Counted from the first letter of the stretch, positions 25,175 through 35,295 are shown. The stretch is 64,000 nt of DNA from Burkholderiaceae bacterium (GCA_024235895.1 JACKLM010000004.1:372001-436000), one strand, 5' to 3'. A program made the numbers and translations. The notes: a model not told the origin generated them from the sequence alone.

Positions 25175-27460
25175 TCAGGGCGTGCCGACGAACAGGTAGG
25201 CGTTGGCGCGCCCCTGGCTCGACAGGCCGAGTCCGACGTAGGCCGGGCCCAGCGGGGTCTCGCCTCCGAGGTAGATCGCCAGCGAGTCGATCAAGCCGTC
25301 GCGGTCGAGTTCGGTGAAACGGCCACCGGCGCGCGCGGCCTCCAGCGCCAGCCCGAGTCGCATGTCGCCGCGCAGCCCGAGAGGCATGCGGCCGACGATG
25401 CGCTCGCCGCGCAGCTGCGCGTAGCGCACGGTGTCGGCGACGATCTGCCCGCTCGCGTAGGCCGACAGGTTGAGGAAGCCGCCCAGCTGCCCGGCCTCGA
25501 AGATCGGCAGCCGGCCTCGAGGCGATCCGCTGAACCGGGCCCGTGCCGCGAGCACCCAGGGCCCGGACGACCACGCCACGCGCGCCTCGGTGCCCAGGCG
25601 CGTGAAGTCGCCCTTGCGCGAGTGCAGGGCGTCGAGCGTCAACGCCCAGCCTTCGGTCGGGAAGTGCAGCCGGTTCAGGTGGTCCAGATCCAGCGTCATC
25701 TCCAGCCCGCCGACATACTGGCGCCCGGACGGCAACAGCACGCTGCCGGTTTCGAGCTTGCCGCGCCAGACCGTTTCGCGCCAGCCCAGCCTCAGATCGC
25801 CCAGGCGGGCGAACGCGTGGCCAAGCGCCAGCGCCGCGGTGGAGCGGAAGACCTGGTAGCGCGCGGCGCGCAGGCCGCGGTTGAACAGGTCGCTGTGGGC
25901 CCAGCCGCTGGCCAGCTCGAGCTCGCCGAACCAGCGCTGCGCCGGCTCGAGCGGCTGGGTCCAGCCCAGGTCGACGCCGGTGCGGCTGCCGAGCTCGGCG
26001 CCGACGATGGTCTCGGCACCGAGCGCATCGAGCCAGGTTCTCTGGTAGGCCGCACGCAGGCTGTAGGTCGAACCCTGGCGCAGCGTCGTGTCCAGGTTGA
26101 GCGCGAACCGGAGGTAGTCGGGTCCCCACGGCTTCTCGATCGGCGTCACGCGCAGGATCTGGCGCTCGCGCGGGCCGACGAGACGGTAGTCGACGCTCTC
26201 GTACCAGCCGTCGCCGTACGCGCGCAGCAGGTCGCGGTGCAAGCCGGCGGTATCCAGCGGCTCGCCAGCGGCCTGGTTCAGGTGGCGCGTGACCGCGCGC
26301 GGATGGACGCGCTGCAGCCCGGCGACCTCGACCGCGGCCACCGGCGACGGCGGCTCGGAGGGGCGCGCACGTGCCTCCTGCCAGCGCTGCCACGCCGGCT
26401 CGTCCAGCGCCAGCGGCTGCAGCGCGTGTCGAACCCAGCCGGCGGCCTCGCGGCCGCGCTCGATGGCCTGCGCGTGCAGCGTGAAACCGTCCGCGCCGAT
26501 GCCGTCGAGCATCGGGCGCAGGTAGATGTCGCGCGCGCTGAGCTGCGTCAAGGAGCGCGTCACGTTCTGCTCGGTCAGCAGCAGCACCATCTGCGCCGAC
26601 ACCGTCAGCAGCGAGCCGACCTCGTCGGGCGGCAGCAGCGGCGAGCCGACATTGACGGCGATGACGACGTCGGGCGCGCATCGCTCGCGGACCTCGTCCA
26701 CCGGCAGGTTGTCGACCAGCCCGCCGTCGACCAGCCTGCGCCCGTCGACCTCCAGCGGCGCCATCAGGGCCGGCACCGACATGCTGGCGCGCATCGCCTG
26801 CCCGAGGTCGCCGGCGCGGAAGACGACGCGCTCGCCGCTGCCGATGTCGGTGGCGACGATCGACAGCGGCAGCGGCAGTGCCGCGATGTCGATCGCACCG
26901 CGCTCGGCACCGATCAGTTCGCCGATGAAGAGACGGATCTTCTGCCCGGTCACCGCGCCGGTGCGGCCGCGCACACCGTCGGCGCCGACGCCGATCTCGC
27001 TGCCGGGCAGGTAGCGCTGGAGCAGCCGGCGCTGGCGCGCCGCCAGCTCGCGGTCCTCGGGCTCGTCGCGGAAGATGTCGGCCCAGTCGGCGCGTGCCAT
27101 CGCGTCGCGCATCGCGCGCGGCGACACGCCGGCGGCCCAGGCGCCGGCGACCAGCGCGCCGAAGCTCGTGCCGGCGATGCAGTCGACCGGCACGCGCAGC
27201 GACTCCAGCACCTCGAGCACGCCGATGTGCGCCGCGCCGCGGGCGCCGCCGCCACCGAGCACGAGGCCCACGGTCGGGCGCGTGCGAGGGGGCGCGCCGA
27301 CGTGTTCACCGCCCGCCGGGTTTGCGCGCGCCGGCGCCACGGCGTCGCCCGTCGCCCCGCTCGCGGCAGTGGCCGCGGCCGCGCAGGGCGGCGCGAGCGC
27401 CAGGATGGCGGCCCCGGCCACCGTGGCCGCGACGCGGCGGACGGGGGTGGCGGGTTGCAT
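25175..27460 (-). CDS. Patatin-like phospholipase, type Vd autotransporter (PlpD-like)
   Basis: A 761-residue exported lipase. A signal region (about 1-30) is followed by a patatin domain (about 62-270). It has the oxyanion loop LGGGGARGAAHIG, the nucleophile in GTSFG (Ser about 99) and the catalytic Asp in VDGGLVDN (about 245). A single POTRA-like domain (about 355-430) and a 16-strand BamA-type barrel (about 430-761, ending AYLFVGTP) follow. PlpD/FplA proteins display or release the lipase at the outer membrane. Both catalytic residues are present, so activity is likely. It converges on srkA. Confidence 0.9.
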   Translation of the reverse strand: MQPATPVRRVAATVAGAAILALAPPCAAAATAASGATGDAVAPARANPAGGEHVGAPPRTRPTVGLVLGGGGARGAAHIGVLEVLESLRVPVDCIAGTSFGALVAGAWAAGVSPRAMRDAMARADWADIFRDEPEDRELAARQRRLLQRYLPGSEIGVGADGVRGRTGAVTGQKIRLFIGELIGAERGAIDIAALPLPLSIVATDIGSGERVVFRAGDLGQAMRASMSVPALMAPLEVDGRRLVDGGLVDNLPVDEVRERCAPDVVIAVNVGSPLLPPDEVGSLLTVSAQMVLLLTEQNVTRSLTQLSARDIYLRPMLDGIGADGFTLHAQAIERGREAAGWVRHALQPLALDEPAWQRWQEARARPSEPPSPVAAVEVAGLQRVHPRAVTRHLNQAAGEPLDTAGLHRDLLRAYGDGWYESVDYRLVGPRERQILRVTPIEKPWGPDYLRFALNLDTTLRQGSTYSLRAAYQRTWLDALGAETIVGAELGSRTGVDLGWTQPLEPAQRWFGELELASGWAHSDLFNRGLRAARYQVFRSTAALALGHAFARLGDLRLGWRETVWRGKLETGSVLLPSGRQYVGGLEMTLDLDHLNRLHFPTEGWALTLDALHSRKGDFTRLGTEARVAWSSGPWVLAARARFSGSPRGRLPIFEAGQLGGFLNLSAYASGQIVADTVRYAQLRGERIVGRMPLGLRGDMRLGLALEAARAGGRFTELDRDGLIDSLAIYLGGETPLGPAYVGLGLSSQGRANAYLFVGTP

Positions 27461-27606
27461 GCGAAGGCGGGGCGCGGACGAGGGGTGCCCGATTGTCGCG
27501 GCAGCGGGGGCCCTGCCGCCGCCACGGCTTGCCGCCGTGGCGGCGTCGCGCGGCGCGGGAATGGCTGCGACAACCCGCAGGACGTGTCGCGCGGTGCGCG
27601 TGCGCG

Positions 27607-28638
27607 CTACTGCATGAAGCCGATCGGACCGCGTCGCACGCCGGCGGCGGGCAGGTCGGCGATCTCGATCGCAGCCCGGCGCGCGAGCCTGGCGTTGCCG
27701 AAGGCGGTCATCCACGCTCGGCGCATCTCGCGCGGCGCGAGCTCGCCGACACGCGCGAGCACGGCCTCGGACGGCTCGGGGTCGAAGCGTCGGCCCCAGT
27801 CGTGCGCGCTGCGGATCGACGCGTAGAGCCGGCGCGCGATGCTGCGTGCGGCATCGGCGTCGGGCATGCGCACCTCGAACACGTTCACGCGGTTGAGGAT
27901 GGGCTCGGGGATCGCGCGATCGTCGTTCGCGGTCGCGACCCAGACGACCTGGCTGGCGTCGATCGCGACCTCGGCGAACTCGTCGGTGAAGGCCTGCGCG
28001 GTATCGATCTCGAGCAGGCTGTACAGCGCGCCGAGCGGATCGTAGGCGTGCTCGCCGCGCGCCTTGTCGATCTCGTCGACGACCATCACCGGATTTGCGT
28101 ACGCCCCGTCGACCAGGGTCTCGAAGACCTTGCCCGGGCGCGCCCCCTTCCATTGGCTCGAGGCCCCCGACAGCACCCAGCCGGCGGTCAGCGAGCTCAT
28201 CGAGACGAAGCCGAGCCCGGTGCCCAGCAGCTGCGCGACCTCGCGCGCGAAGTGCGTCTTGCCGACGCCGGGCGGGCCGAGCAGCAGCATCGGCGTGATC
28301 TCGAGCGCGTCGCGGCTGTCCTGGCACAGCGCGAGTTGACGCCGCAGGTCGTCGAGCACCTCGTGGAAGTTCGGCAGTTCCTCGTACAGGTGCTCCATCG
28401 CTGGCAGCCCGCCGGGCTTGACCTGGAAGCGGTCGGGGCCCTTCTCGAGCATGCGCTCGTAGGTGCTGCGCAGCGTCTCGTGCTCGCGCGGCGGCAGCTT
28501 GTCGAGGCGTTTCTCGACCTCGTGCAGGCGGTAGACCGGGCGCGACTGCGCGATCGGGATCGCGCGCGCGCGATCGACCGGCAGCGCGGGTGCCATGCAC
28601 GGCAGGGGGACCAGGTCGTGGCTCGGGCTCATGCTCAT
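27607..28638 (-). CDS. Orphan Lon-like AAA+ ATPase
   Basis: A 343-residue ATPase. The N-terminal ~95 residues are helical and charged (LHEVEKRLDKLPPREHETL). The AAA+ module has Walker A GPPGVGKTHF (121-130), the Lon-type loop SGASSQWKGARPGKVFETL, Walker B VMVVDEIDKARG (184-195) and a sensor in WVATANDD. It resembles the ATPase domain of Lon but has neither the protease domain nor a substrate-binding N-domain, so it is probably a remodelling ATPase. GAGGA precedes the start. It lies between the Vd autotransporter and gspF on the same strand; a link to secretion is speculative. Confidence 0.85.
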   Translation of the reverse strand: MSMSPSHDLVPLPCMAPALPVDRARAIPIAQSRPVYRLHEVEKRLDKLPPREHETLRSTYERMLEKGPDRFQVKPGGLPAMEHLYEELPNFHEVLDDLRRQLALCQDSRDALEITPMLLLGPPGVGKTHFAREVAQLLGTGLGFVSMSSLTAGWVLSGASSQWKGARPGKVFETLVDGAYANPVMVVDEIDKARGEHAYDPLGALYSLLEIDTAQAFTDEFAEVAIDASQVVWVATANDDRAIPEPILNRVNVFEVRMPDADAARSIARRLYASIRSAHDWGRRFDPEPSEAVLARVGELAPREMRRAWMTAFGNARLARRAAIEIADLPAAGVRRGPIGFMQ

Positions 28639-28787
28639 CGGATCCTCGACGGTCGGGTTCGCGATACCCCCATTCAAGCAAAGCGCGCGCCGCGCGTGGA
28701 TCGGGAAAAGACCTGTCATCGAGCCACAGAAGCCCGGCGTTGCGACGCAGCAGCCGCGGGCGGCGAGTGCCAACGGCGGCGCCGGGC

Positions 28788-30002
28788 TCAGCGCACCCAG
28801 GTATTGAGCTGGATGATCGGCATCAGCACCGCCAACACGATCAGCAGCACGACCACGCCCATCGCAACCACCAGCAGCGGCTCGAGCACGGTCGCCAGCG
28901 CCATCGCGCGGCGTTGCACCTCGGCGGCGAGCTGGGCGGCGGCGCGCTGCAGCATCGCGGGCAACTGGCCGGTCTGCTCGCCCAGGCGCGCGAACATCGC
29001 CAGCAGGCCCGGCAGCCGCGGGTGCGCCGCGATCGCCGACGCCAGCGGTGCGCCCTCGCGCACCTGGGTCAGGGCGTCCAGCGCGTCGGCGCGCAGCGCG
29101 CGGTTGCCCAGTGTCTCGGCCGCCGCCTGCAGCGCCTTGAGGATCGGCACCCCGGCGCCGGCGAGCATCGCCAGTGTGCCGGCGAAGCGCGCCGACTCGT
29201 AGCCGCGCACGAGGCGCCCGGCCAGCGGCGTCCGCAGCACGAAGGCGTCGCTGCGGCGGCGGAAGGGCTCGCCGCGGCGCAGCAGGACGAGCGCGGCGAC
29301 GCCGCCCGCGGCCGCCAGCGCGACCGCCCAGCCCCAGTGGCGGACGAAATCCGCCAGCCCCATCATCGCGCGCGTGAGCACCGGCAGGGCGCGGTTCGAC
29401 CCGGTGAAGACGCCGGCGACCTGCGGCACGACGTAGGTCAGCAGGAAGATCACGATCACGACCGCCAGCGCCGAGACGATCGCCGGGTACAGCATCGCGC
29501 CCAGGACCTTGCCGCGCAGCGCCTGGCGCTCCTCGAGGTCGTCGGCGAGCCGCTCGAGCACGCCGCCGAGCGCACCGCTGGCCTCGCCGGCGGCGACCAC
29601 CGCGCGGTAGACCTCGTCGAACTCGCGCGGGGCCGACGCCAGCGCGCGCGCGAAGCTGCTGCCGGCGTTGACCTCGGCGCGCAGGTGCGCGACCAGGTCG
29701 CGCTGGCGCTCGGTCTCGGCCTCGTCGGCGAGCGCGGTCAGTGCGCGCTCCAGCGGCAGCCCGGAGGCGACGAGCCCAGCGAGCTGGCGCGTCCACACCG
29801 CCAGCCCGGTGCGGCCGAAGGCGCGGCGCGTGAAGCGCGGTGCGGCGGCTGCATCGCCGGCGGCCGCCACCGGCGCGACCGCCAGCGGCACCAGACCGCG
29901 GCCGCGCAGCTGGGCGCGCGCGGCGCGCGCGTTGTCGGCCTCGACCAGTCCGCCGGCGCTGCGTCCGGCGGCGTCCAGCGCCTCGTAGCGGTAGGCGGGC
30001 AT
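28788..30002 (-). CDS. gspF: Type II secretion inner-membrane platform protein GspF
   Basis: A 404-residue polytopic protein with two homologous GspF domains (about 70-195 and 270-395) and three membrane segments. Features include AYRYEALDAAGR at the N-terminus, VWTRQLAGLVASGLPLERAL and the C-terminal LEPLLVVAMGVVVLLIVLAV. It sits beneath the pseudopilus and couples GspE ATPase to pilin assembly. It is the last gene of the leftward gsp operon. Confidence 0.96.
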   Translation of the reverse strand: MPAYRYEALDAAGRSAGGLVEADNARAARAQLRGRGLVPLAVAPVAAAGDAAAAPRFTRRAFGRTGLAVWTRQLAGLVASGLPLERALTALADEAETERQRDLVAHLRAEVNAGSSFARALASAPREFDEVYRAVVAAGEASGALGGVLERLADDLEERQALRGKVLGAMLYPAIVSALAVVIVIFLLTYVVPQVAGVFTGSNRALPVLTRAMMGLADFVRHWGWAVALAAAGGVAALVLLRRGEPFRRRSDAFVLRTPLAGRLVRGYESARFAGTLAMLAGAGVPILKALQAAAETLGNRALRADALDALTQVREGAPLASAIAAHPRLPGLLAMFARLGEQTGQLPAMLQRAAAQLAAEVQRRAMALATVLEPLLVVAMGVVVLLIVLAVLMPIIQLNTWVR

Positions 30003-30106
30003 CGGTGGGGTTCAGGGCGTCCGCAGGCGCGCCCTGCCGCCGTCGCTGGCGGCATGGGGCAACAGGCGACGGACCCGCGAGACCGGGCCGGCTGCGTGCC
30101 GCGCCG

Positions 30107-31528
30107 TCATTCGCGCGTCACCCGCAGCACCTCCTCGACCGAGGTCGTGCCGTCGTCGATCAGCCGCTGGCCGTCGTCGCGCATCGGGCGCAGCCCGGCG
30201 GCCTGGGCGGCGGCGAGCAGCTCGGACTCGGCCGCGCGGTTGTGGATCAGCGTGCGCACCGCGTCGTCGGCCGCCATCAGCTCGTAGACGCCGGTACGGC
30301 CCTTGTAGCCGGTCATGCCGCAGTGCGCGCAGCCCACCGGGTGCCAGTGGCCGTCGTCGCCGTGCCGCCGGCACTGGGGACACAGCTTGCGCACCAGCCG
30401 CTGCGCGAGCACGCCCAGCAGGCTGCTCGACAGCAGGTAGGGCTCCACGCCCATGTCGATCAGCCTCGTCACGCTGCTGACGGCGTCGTTGGTGTGCACG
30501 GTGGCCAGCACCAGGTGCCCGGTCAGCGAGGCCTGGATCGCGATCTGCGCGGTCTCGAAGTCGCGGATCTCGCCGATCATGATCACGTCCGGGTCCTGGC
30601 GCAGGATCGCGCGCAACGCCTTGGCGAAGTTCAGCTCGATCTTCGGGTTGACCTGGGTCTGGCCGATGCCGGGAAGCTCGTACTCGATCGGATCCTCGAC
30701 CGTCAGCACGTTGGTCGTGGCAGTGTCGATGCGGCCGAGCGACGCATACAGCGTCGTCGTCTTGCCGCTGCCCGTCGGGCCGGTGACGAGGACGATGCCG
30801 TGCGGCTGGTGGATCAGGCGCTGGAAGACGGCGAGCACCTCGCCGCTCATGCCCAGGCCCTCGAGCGTGAACTTGCTCTCGGTCTTGTCGAGCAGCCGCA
30901 GCACGGCGCGCTCGCCGTGCGCGCTGGGCAGGGTCGAGACGCGCACGTCGATCGCGCGCGCGCCGATGCGCAGGCTGATGCGCCCGTCCTGCGGCAGCCG
31001 CTTCTCGGCGATATCGAGCTCGGCCATGATCTTCAGCCGGCTGATCAGCGCTGCGTGCAGCGCTCGATTCGGCTGCACGACCTCGCGCAGCGTGCCGTCG
31101 ACCCGGAATCGCACGCTGGAGCTGCGCTCGTAGGGCTCGATGTGGATGTCGCTCGCGCCGTCCTTGGCCGCCTGGGTCAGCAGCGCGTTGAGCATGCGGA
31201 TGATGGGCGCGTCGTTGGCCGCTTCCAGCAAGTCCTCGACCGCGGGCAGGTCCTGCATCATCCGGCTGAGGTCGACGCCGCTTTCCACCTCGCCGATCAC
31301 CGCGGCCGCGCTTCCCTCGCCGCCGGCGTAGGCGGCGGCGATGCGGCCGGCCAGCGTCGCCGCCGCCTCGTGCTCGCAGCGTACGGGGTCGAAGACGCGC
31401 GCGATCTCGGCCAGGGCCGGCGCGGGGGTCGTCTCGGCGGCCCACAGCACGCGCTCGCGGCCGTCGTCCTCGAGCAGCACGGTGTTCGCCTTCGCGAACG
31501 GGTAGGGCAGCGGGTGGCGCGTGGCCAT
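30107..31528 (-). CDS. gspE: Type II secretion ATPase GspE
   Basis: A 473-residue hexameric ATPase that powers pseudopilus assembly. Walker A is GPTGSGKTTTLYASLG, the Asp box is VEDPIEYELPGIGQTQV, Walker B is PDVIMIGEIRDFETA, and a zinc-binding CPQC...CAHC tetracysteine motif lies near 390-410. The N-terminal GspL-binding domain is shorter than in Vibrio EpsE. It is separated by 54 bases from gspD upstream and 104 bases from gspF downstream. Confidence 0.97.
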   Translation of the reverse strand: MATRHPLPYPFAKANTVLLEDDGRERVLWAAETTPAPALAEIARVFDPVRCEHEAAATLAGRIAAAYAGGEGSAAAVIGEVESGVDLSRMMQDLPAVEDLLEAANDAPIIRMLNALLTQAAKDGASDIHIEPYERSSSVRFRVDGTLREVVQPNRALHAALISRLKIMAELDIAEKRLPQDGRISLRIGARAIDVRVSTLPSAHGERAVLRLLDKTESKFTLEGLGMSGEVLAVFQRLIHQPHGIVLVTGPTGSGKTTTLYASLGRIDTATTNVLTVEDPIEYELPGIGQTQVNPKIELNFAKALRAILRQDPDVIMIGEIRDFETAQIAIQASLTGHLVLATVHTNDAVSSVTRLIDMGVEPYLLSSSLLGVLAQRLVRKLCPQCRRHGDDGHWHPVGCAHCGMTGYKGRTGVYELMAADDAVRTLIHNRAAESELLAAAQAAGLRPMRDDGQRLIDDGTTSVEEVLRVTRE

Positions 31529-31582
31529 GGGCTTGCGGGGTCGCGGGCGGGGCCTGCCGGCGCGTGCGGGGCGTGCGCCGGC

Positions 31583-33784
31583 TCAGGGCTGGCGCCCGTC
31601 GGGGCCGGCGAACGGCGACGGTGACGGTGCCGAAGGCGGTGCGGCCACCGGCGCCGGCGGCGGGGCGTCCGGCGACGGCAGCACCGGGGCGGCGTGCGAC
31701 GGCAGCACCGGATGCGGCTCGGGCTGCTGCGCCTGCTGCTGGCCACGCAGTTGCTCGTAGCGGTCCAGCGAGACGCGGTCGGTGGTCGCCTGGTCGCGCA
31801 TCACGACCGGTCGCAGGAAGACCATCAGGTTGGTGCGCCGGCGCTCGCGGCTCTCGCTGCGGAACAGCGCGCCGACCCCCGGGATGTCGCCGAGCAGCGG
31901 CACCTTGGAGCGGTTCTCGACGAAGCGGTCCTCGATCAGCCCGCCGAGCACCAGGATCTGGCCGTCGTCGACGACCACGGTCGACTCGATCGAGCGCTTG
32001 GTCGTCGACGGCCCGGCGTTGCTGGTACCGACCGCCGCCGTGTCCTTGACGCTGCTTTGCTCCTGGAAGATCGTCATCTTGACCGTGCCGTCCTCGCCGA
32101 CCTGCGGCTTGATGCGCAGCGTGATGCCGACGTCCTTGCGCTCGATGGTCTGGAACGGGCTCGTGACCGCGGTGCCGGTGCCGGTGAACTGGCCGGTGAT
32201 GAACGGCACGTTCTCGCCGACGACGATCTTCGCCTCCTCGTTGTCGAGCGTGATCAGGTTCGGCGTGCTGACGATGTTGATCTTGGCCTGCGTCTGCAGC
32301 ATGCGCGCGATCGCCGCCAGCGCGTAGGTGCCGCCGAAGTTGCGCACCAGCCCGAGGTTGAAGCCCTCGCCGAGGTTGACCTGCCCCTGCGCCGCGCCGA
32401 GGTTGATGTCGATGATGTTGCCGCCGCCGCGACCGCTGAAGTTGGTGCCGATGCCGACGATGTTGCTGTCGCCGCGGTCGCCGAGCAGCCCCTGCCACTG
32501 GAAGCCGAAGTCGGCCGCGTCGTCGCCGCTGACCTCGACGATCATGCTCTCGATGTAGACCTGCGCGCGCCGTGCGTCGAGCTGGTCGATCATCGACCGC
32601 ACCTGGCGGTACAGCGGCTCGGGCGCGCTGATGACGAGCGAGTTGGTCGCCGGGTCGGCCTGGATGAAGCCGCCGGTGGACGGCGCCTCGGTGGCTTCCA
32701 CCGGCGCCGCCGCGAGCGACGTGCTGGCGGTGGCGGTCGTCGTGCGGCGCAACGGGGTCGATGCCGCGGTGGCCGCGCCGGTCGAGCCGCCGCTGCCGCT
32801 GCCGACACCGGCGAAGGCCGCGCGCAGTACGGTCGCCAGGCGCACCGCATCGGCATGCTTCAGGTGCACGACCCAGATCCCGCCTGCCGGGCCGGCCCCG
32901 GCGGCCGGGATGTCGAGCTGGGCGATCAGCGCGCGCGTGGCGGCCAGCCGCGACGCATTCGGCGCGCGAACGATCAGCGCATTGCTGCGCGGCTCGGCGA
33001 TCACCGTCACGCCGCCCGCGCCGACGGCGGCCTGCGGCCCCGGTCGCACCGGGCCGGAGGCGGTCAGGCGCGAGATCAGCGGCGCGAGGTCGGACGCCAC
33101 CGCGTGCTGCAGCACGACGATGTCGACGTCGCCGTCGCTCGGCCGGTCCAGCGCGGCGATGATCTGCCCCAGCCGGCGCAGGTTGGACGCATAGTCGGTA
33201 ATGACGAGCGAGTTGCTCGCCGGGTTGGCATTGATCGTGTTGTTGGCCGTGATCAGCGGCCGCAGCACGGCGACCAGGTTGTTCGGGTTCTCGTGCTGCA
33301 GCTCGAAGACCTGGGTCACGATCTGGTCGCCGCGCAGCTCGGCGTCACCGACGACGACGGTGCTGGTCTGCAGCTTGGCATCGGCCTCGGGGACGACCTT
33401 GAGCAGCCCGCTGGCGTCGACCAGCGCGAAGCCCAGCCCGCGCAGCGCCGACAGGTACATCAGGTAGGCCTCGCGCACGCTGACCGGCTGCTCGGTGTAG
33501 ACGGTGATCGTGCCGCGCACGCGCGGGTCGACGGCGATCTGGCGCCCGATCATGGCCGAGAACGCGCGTGTGACGGCGTCGACGTCGGCGTTGACGAAGT
33601 TGACCGTCACCGGCGCGCGCGAGCGCGTGGCCGCCTGCTCGCCGGGGACGGGCGACTGCGCGGCCGCCCGGGGCGCCGGCATGGCCGCCAGCAGCAGCGC
33701 GGCCAGCAGGCTCGCGGTCGTCGGCGGCAGTGCGCCGAGTGCAGCGGATGCGGCGTGGCGCAGGGTCGCGTGGGTCGGCTTCAT
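31583..33784 (-). CDS. gspD: Type II secretion outer-membrane secretin GspD
   Basis: A 733-residue secretin. The signal peptide ends near residue 42 (APRAAA). The N0 domain (VNFVNADVDAVTRAFSAMIG) is followed by N1-N3 domains and the secretin core (about 400-660), with NVPFITGQFTGTGTAV and VPLLGDIPGVGALF. The N3 loop carries an Ala/Ser/Thr-rich insert (about 330-370). The C-terminus is a Pro/Gln-rich tail instead of a recognisable pilotin-binding S-domain. The ATG at 33784 is preferred over 33814. Confidence 0.96.
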   Translation of the reverse strand: MKPTHATLRHAASAALGALPPTTASLLAALLLAAMPAPRAAAQSPVPGEQAATRSRAPVTVNFVNADVDAVTRAFSAMIGRQIAVDPRVRGTITVYTEQPVSVREAYLMYLSALRGLGFALVDASGLLKVVPEADAKLQTSTVVVGDAELRGDQIVTQVFELQHENPNNLVAVLRPLITANNTINANPASNSLVITDYASNLRRLGQIIAALDRPSDGDVDIVVLQHAVASDLAPLISRLTASGPVRPGPQAAVGAGGVTVIAEPRSNALIVRAPNASRLAATRALIAQLDIPAAGAGPAGGIWVVHLKHADAVRLATVLRAAFAGVGSGSGGSTGAATAASTPLRRTTTATASTSLAAAPVEATEAPSTGGFIQADPATNSLVISAPEPLYRQVRSMIDQLDARRAQVYIESMIVEVSGDDAADFGFQWQGLLGDRGDSNIVGIGTNFSGRGGGNIIDINLGAAQGQVNLGEGFNLGLVRNFGGTYALAAIARMLQTQAKINIVSTPNLITLDNEEAKIVVGENVPFITGQFTGTGTAVTSPFQTIERKDVGITLRIKPQVGEDGTVKMTIFQEQSSVKDTAAVGTSNAGPSTTKRSIESTVVVDDGQILVLGGLIEDRFVENRSKVPLLGDIPGVGALFRSESRERRRTNLMVFLRPVVMRDQATTDRVSLDRYEQLRGQQQAQQPEPHPVLPSHAAPVLPSPDAPPPAPVAAPPSAPSPSPFAGPDGRQP

Positions 33785-33820
33785 GGTCGTCTTACGTGCA
33801 TCGTGGGTGGGCATCCGGCG

Positions 33821-34750
33821 CTACCCGATGGCGATCAGCGAGCGGTCGCCCTGGCGGCGGCCGATGATGTCCAGCAGCGGTGCCAGCGCCGCCTCGCTGC
33901 CAGGGTCGGCGCTGGCGTGACCGCGCAGCTGCAGCCCGCGTCCCGACCAGCTGCCACGGCCCTCGAGCCGCAGTGGCCCCTCGTCGGTGGCCAGGGTCAG
34001 CTGCAGCCCGGCGGGCTTGTCCGCCGCGTCGGGCGCGTCCGGAGCGCCCGGTGGCGCGACGAGATCGACCCGCCAGCTGCCCAGCCGTGACAGCGTCGAC
34101 AGCCTGGATGCGGCGCCCTGCAGCGTCAGCTGCATCGTGCCGCGCGCCCGCCAGGCCGTGCCGGCGCGGTCGAGACGCATCCCCTGGCTGCTGAGTCGCA
34201 ATTCGCCGCCGAGCTGCAAGGTATTCCAGGGCGTGCCCAGGCCGCTCAGCCATGCCGCCGGCCAATGCCCGATGCGGCCGTCGGCGCCGTCCTCGGCGGC
34301 CAGCACGATCGAGGTCGCGTCCAGTCCCGGTCGCATGCGAAGCCTCGGCGTGCCCTGCAGGCAGCAGGGGTGGTTCAGCGCCAGCTCGAAGGCACCGTCG
34401 CGCCAGCGCAGCGTCCAGCGCAGCCGGCCCGGCAGCGACGCCGCATCGCGTGCCCCGGGGCCGGCCGACAGCGCCACCACCGCATCGCCGGACCAGACCG
34501 TGCCACGCGCATCGGCCAGCAGCAGCCGACCCTCGCTGGTGCGGGCGACGGCCTGCGCCAGCCAGGCTGCCGGAGCAAAGGCCGGCAGCGCCAGCAGCAT
34601 CCCGACGACCGCACCGGCCACCGACCAGCGACCGGGCGCCGGCCGACGCGGCCCGGCCCCCGGCCGGCGTCCTCCACCGCGGCCTGCAGGCTTCTCCACC
34701 ACGCCGAACGTCGAGCCGGCGACGGCGGCGGGCCTGGCGCGCCGGCGCAT
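33821..34750 (-). CDS. gspN: Type II secretion protein GspN
   Basis: A 309-residue inner-membrane accessory protein with one membrane segment (about 45-63) and a large periplasmic domain (LLLADARGTVWSGDAVVALS; WNTLQLGGELRLSSQG). GspN is optional in T2SS and present mainly in some gamma- and betaproteobacteria. The ATG overlaps the gspM stop by one base; a GTG three bases earlier would give a 4-base overlap. The basic, Gly/Pro-rich N-terminal ~44 residues are probably cytoplasmic. Confidence 0.88.
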   Translation of the reverse strand: MRRRARPAAVAGSTFGVVEKPAGRGGGRRPGAGPRRPAPGRWSVAGAVVGMLLALPAFAPAAWLAQAVARTSEGRLLLADARGTVWSGDAVVALSAGPGARDAASLPGRLRWTLRWRDGAFELALNHPCCLQGTPRLRMRPGLDATSIVLAAEDGADGRIGHWPAAWLSGLGTPWNTLQLGGELRLSSQGMRLDRAGTAWRARGTMQLTLQGAASRLSTLSRLGSWRVDLVAPPGAPDAPDAADKPAGLQLTLATDEGPLRLEGRGSWSGRGLQLRGHASADPGSEAALAPLLDIIGRRQGDRSLIAIG

Positions 34751-35295
34751 CACCCGCCGCCCCCGAGCGCGAGCACGACGCTGCCGCGCCAGCCTTGCCC
34801 GTCACGCGTCAGCCGCAGCTCGACCGGCTGGGCGCGTGCGCCACGCCGCACCTCGGCGAGCCAGCGCCGCAGCGCCTCGCCGTCGACGCCCTGCACGGCG
34901 ACCACGGCACGCTCGCCCTGCAGCGTCAGGGTCGCACCAGCGCCCAGGCGCCCGGTCGCAACCTGCAGTGCCTGCACCGCGAGCGCGGGCGCCAGCGGCG
35001 CGGCGCCGCGCAGCTCGGCGGCTTCGGCCGCGAGGCGCTGCATCGTCTGCCACTGCGCGTCGAGCTGCACGCGCAGCGGCGGGGCCTCGCGCAGCGTCTG
35101 CCATGCCGGCTGCACCGCCAGCATCCAGACGGCAACCAGAGCGACGACGAGGGCGCCCGCGCCGAGGACGACCCGCTCGCGGCTGGCAAGCCCGTCCCAG
35201 CGCGCACGAAGCGGCGCCAGGGCACCCGCGGCCCCGACGCGGCTGCCGGCGGCGACGACGCTGCCGTGCTCGGCGGGACGCGTCGTGGTCGTCAT
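34750..35295 (-). CDS. gspM: Type II secretion protein GspM
   Basis: A 181-residue bitopic protein of the inner-membrane platform. The membrane segment is at about 42-62 (VVLGAGALVVALVAVWMLAV), followed by the WQTLREA helix and a ferredoxin-like periplasmic domain. It partners GspL. The start overlaps the gspL stop by four bases (ATGA), and its stop touches gspN. Confidence 0.92.
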   Translation of the reverse strand: MTTTTRPAEHGSVVAAGSRVGAAGALAPLRARWDGLASRERVVLGAGALVVALVAVWMLAVQPAWQTLREAPPLRVQLDAQWQTMQRLAAEAAELRGAAPLAPALAVQALQVATGRLGAGATLTLQGERAVVAVQGVDGEALRRWLAEVRRGARAQPVELRLTRDGQGWRGSVVLALGGGG

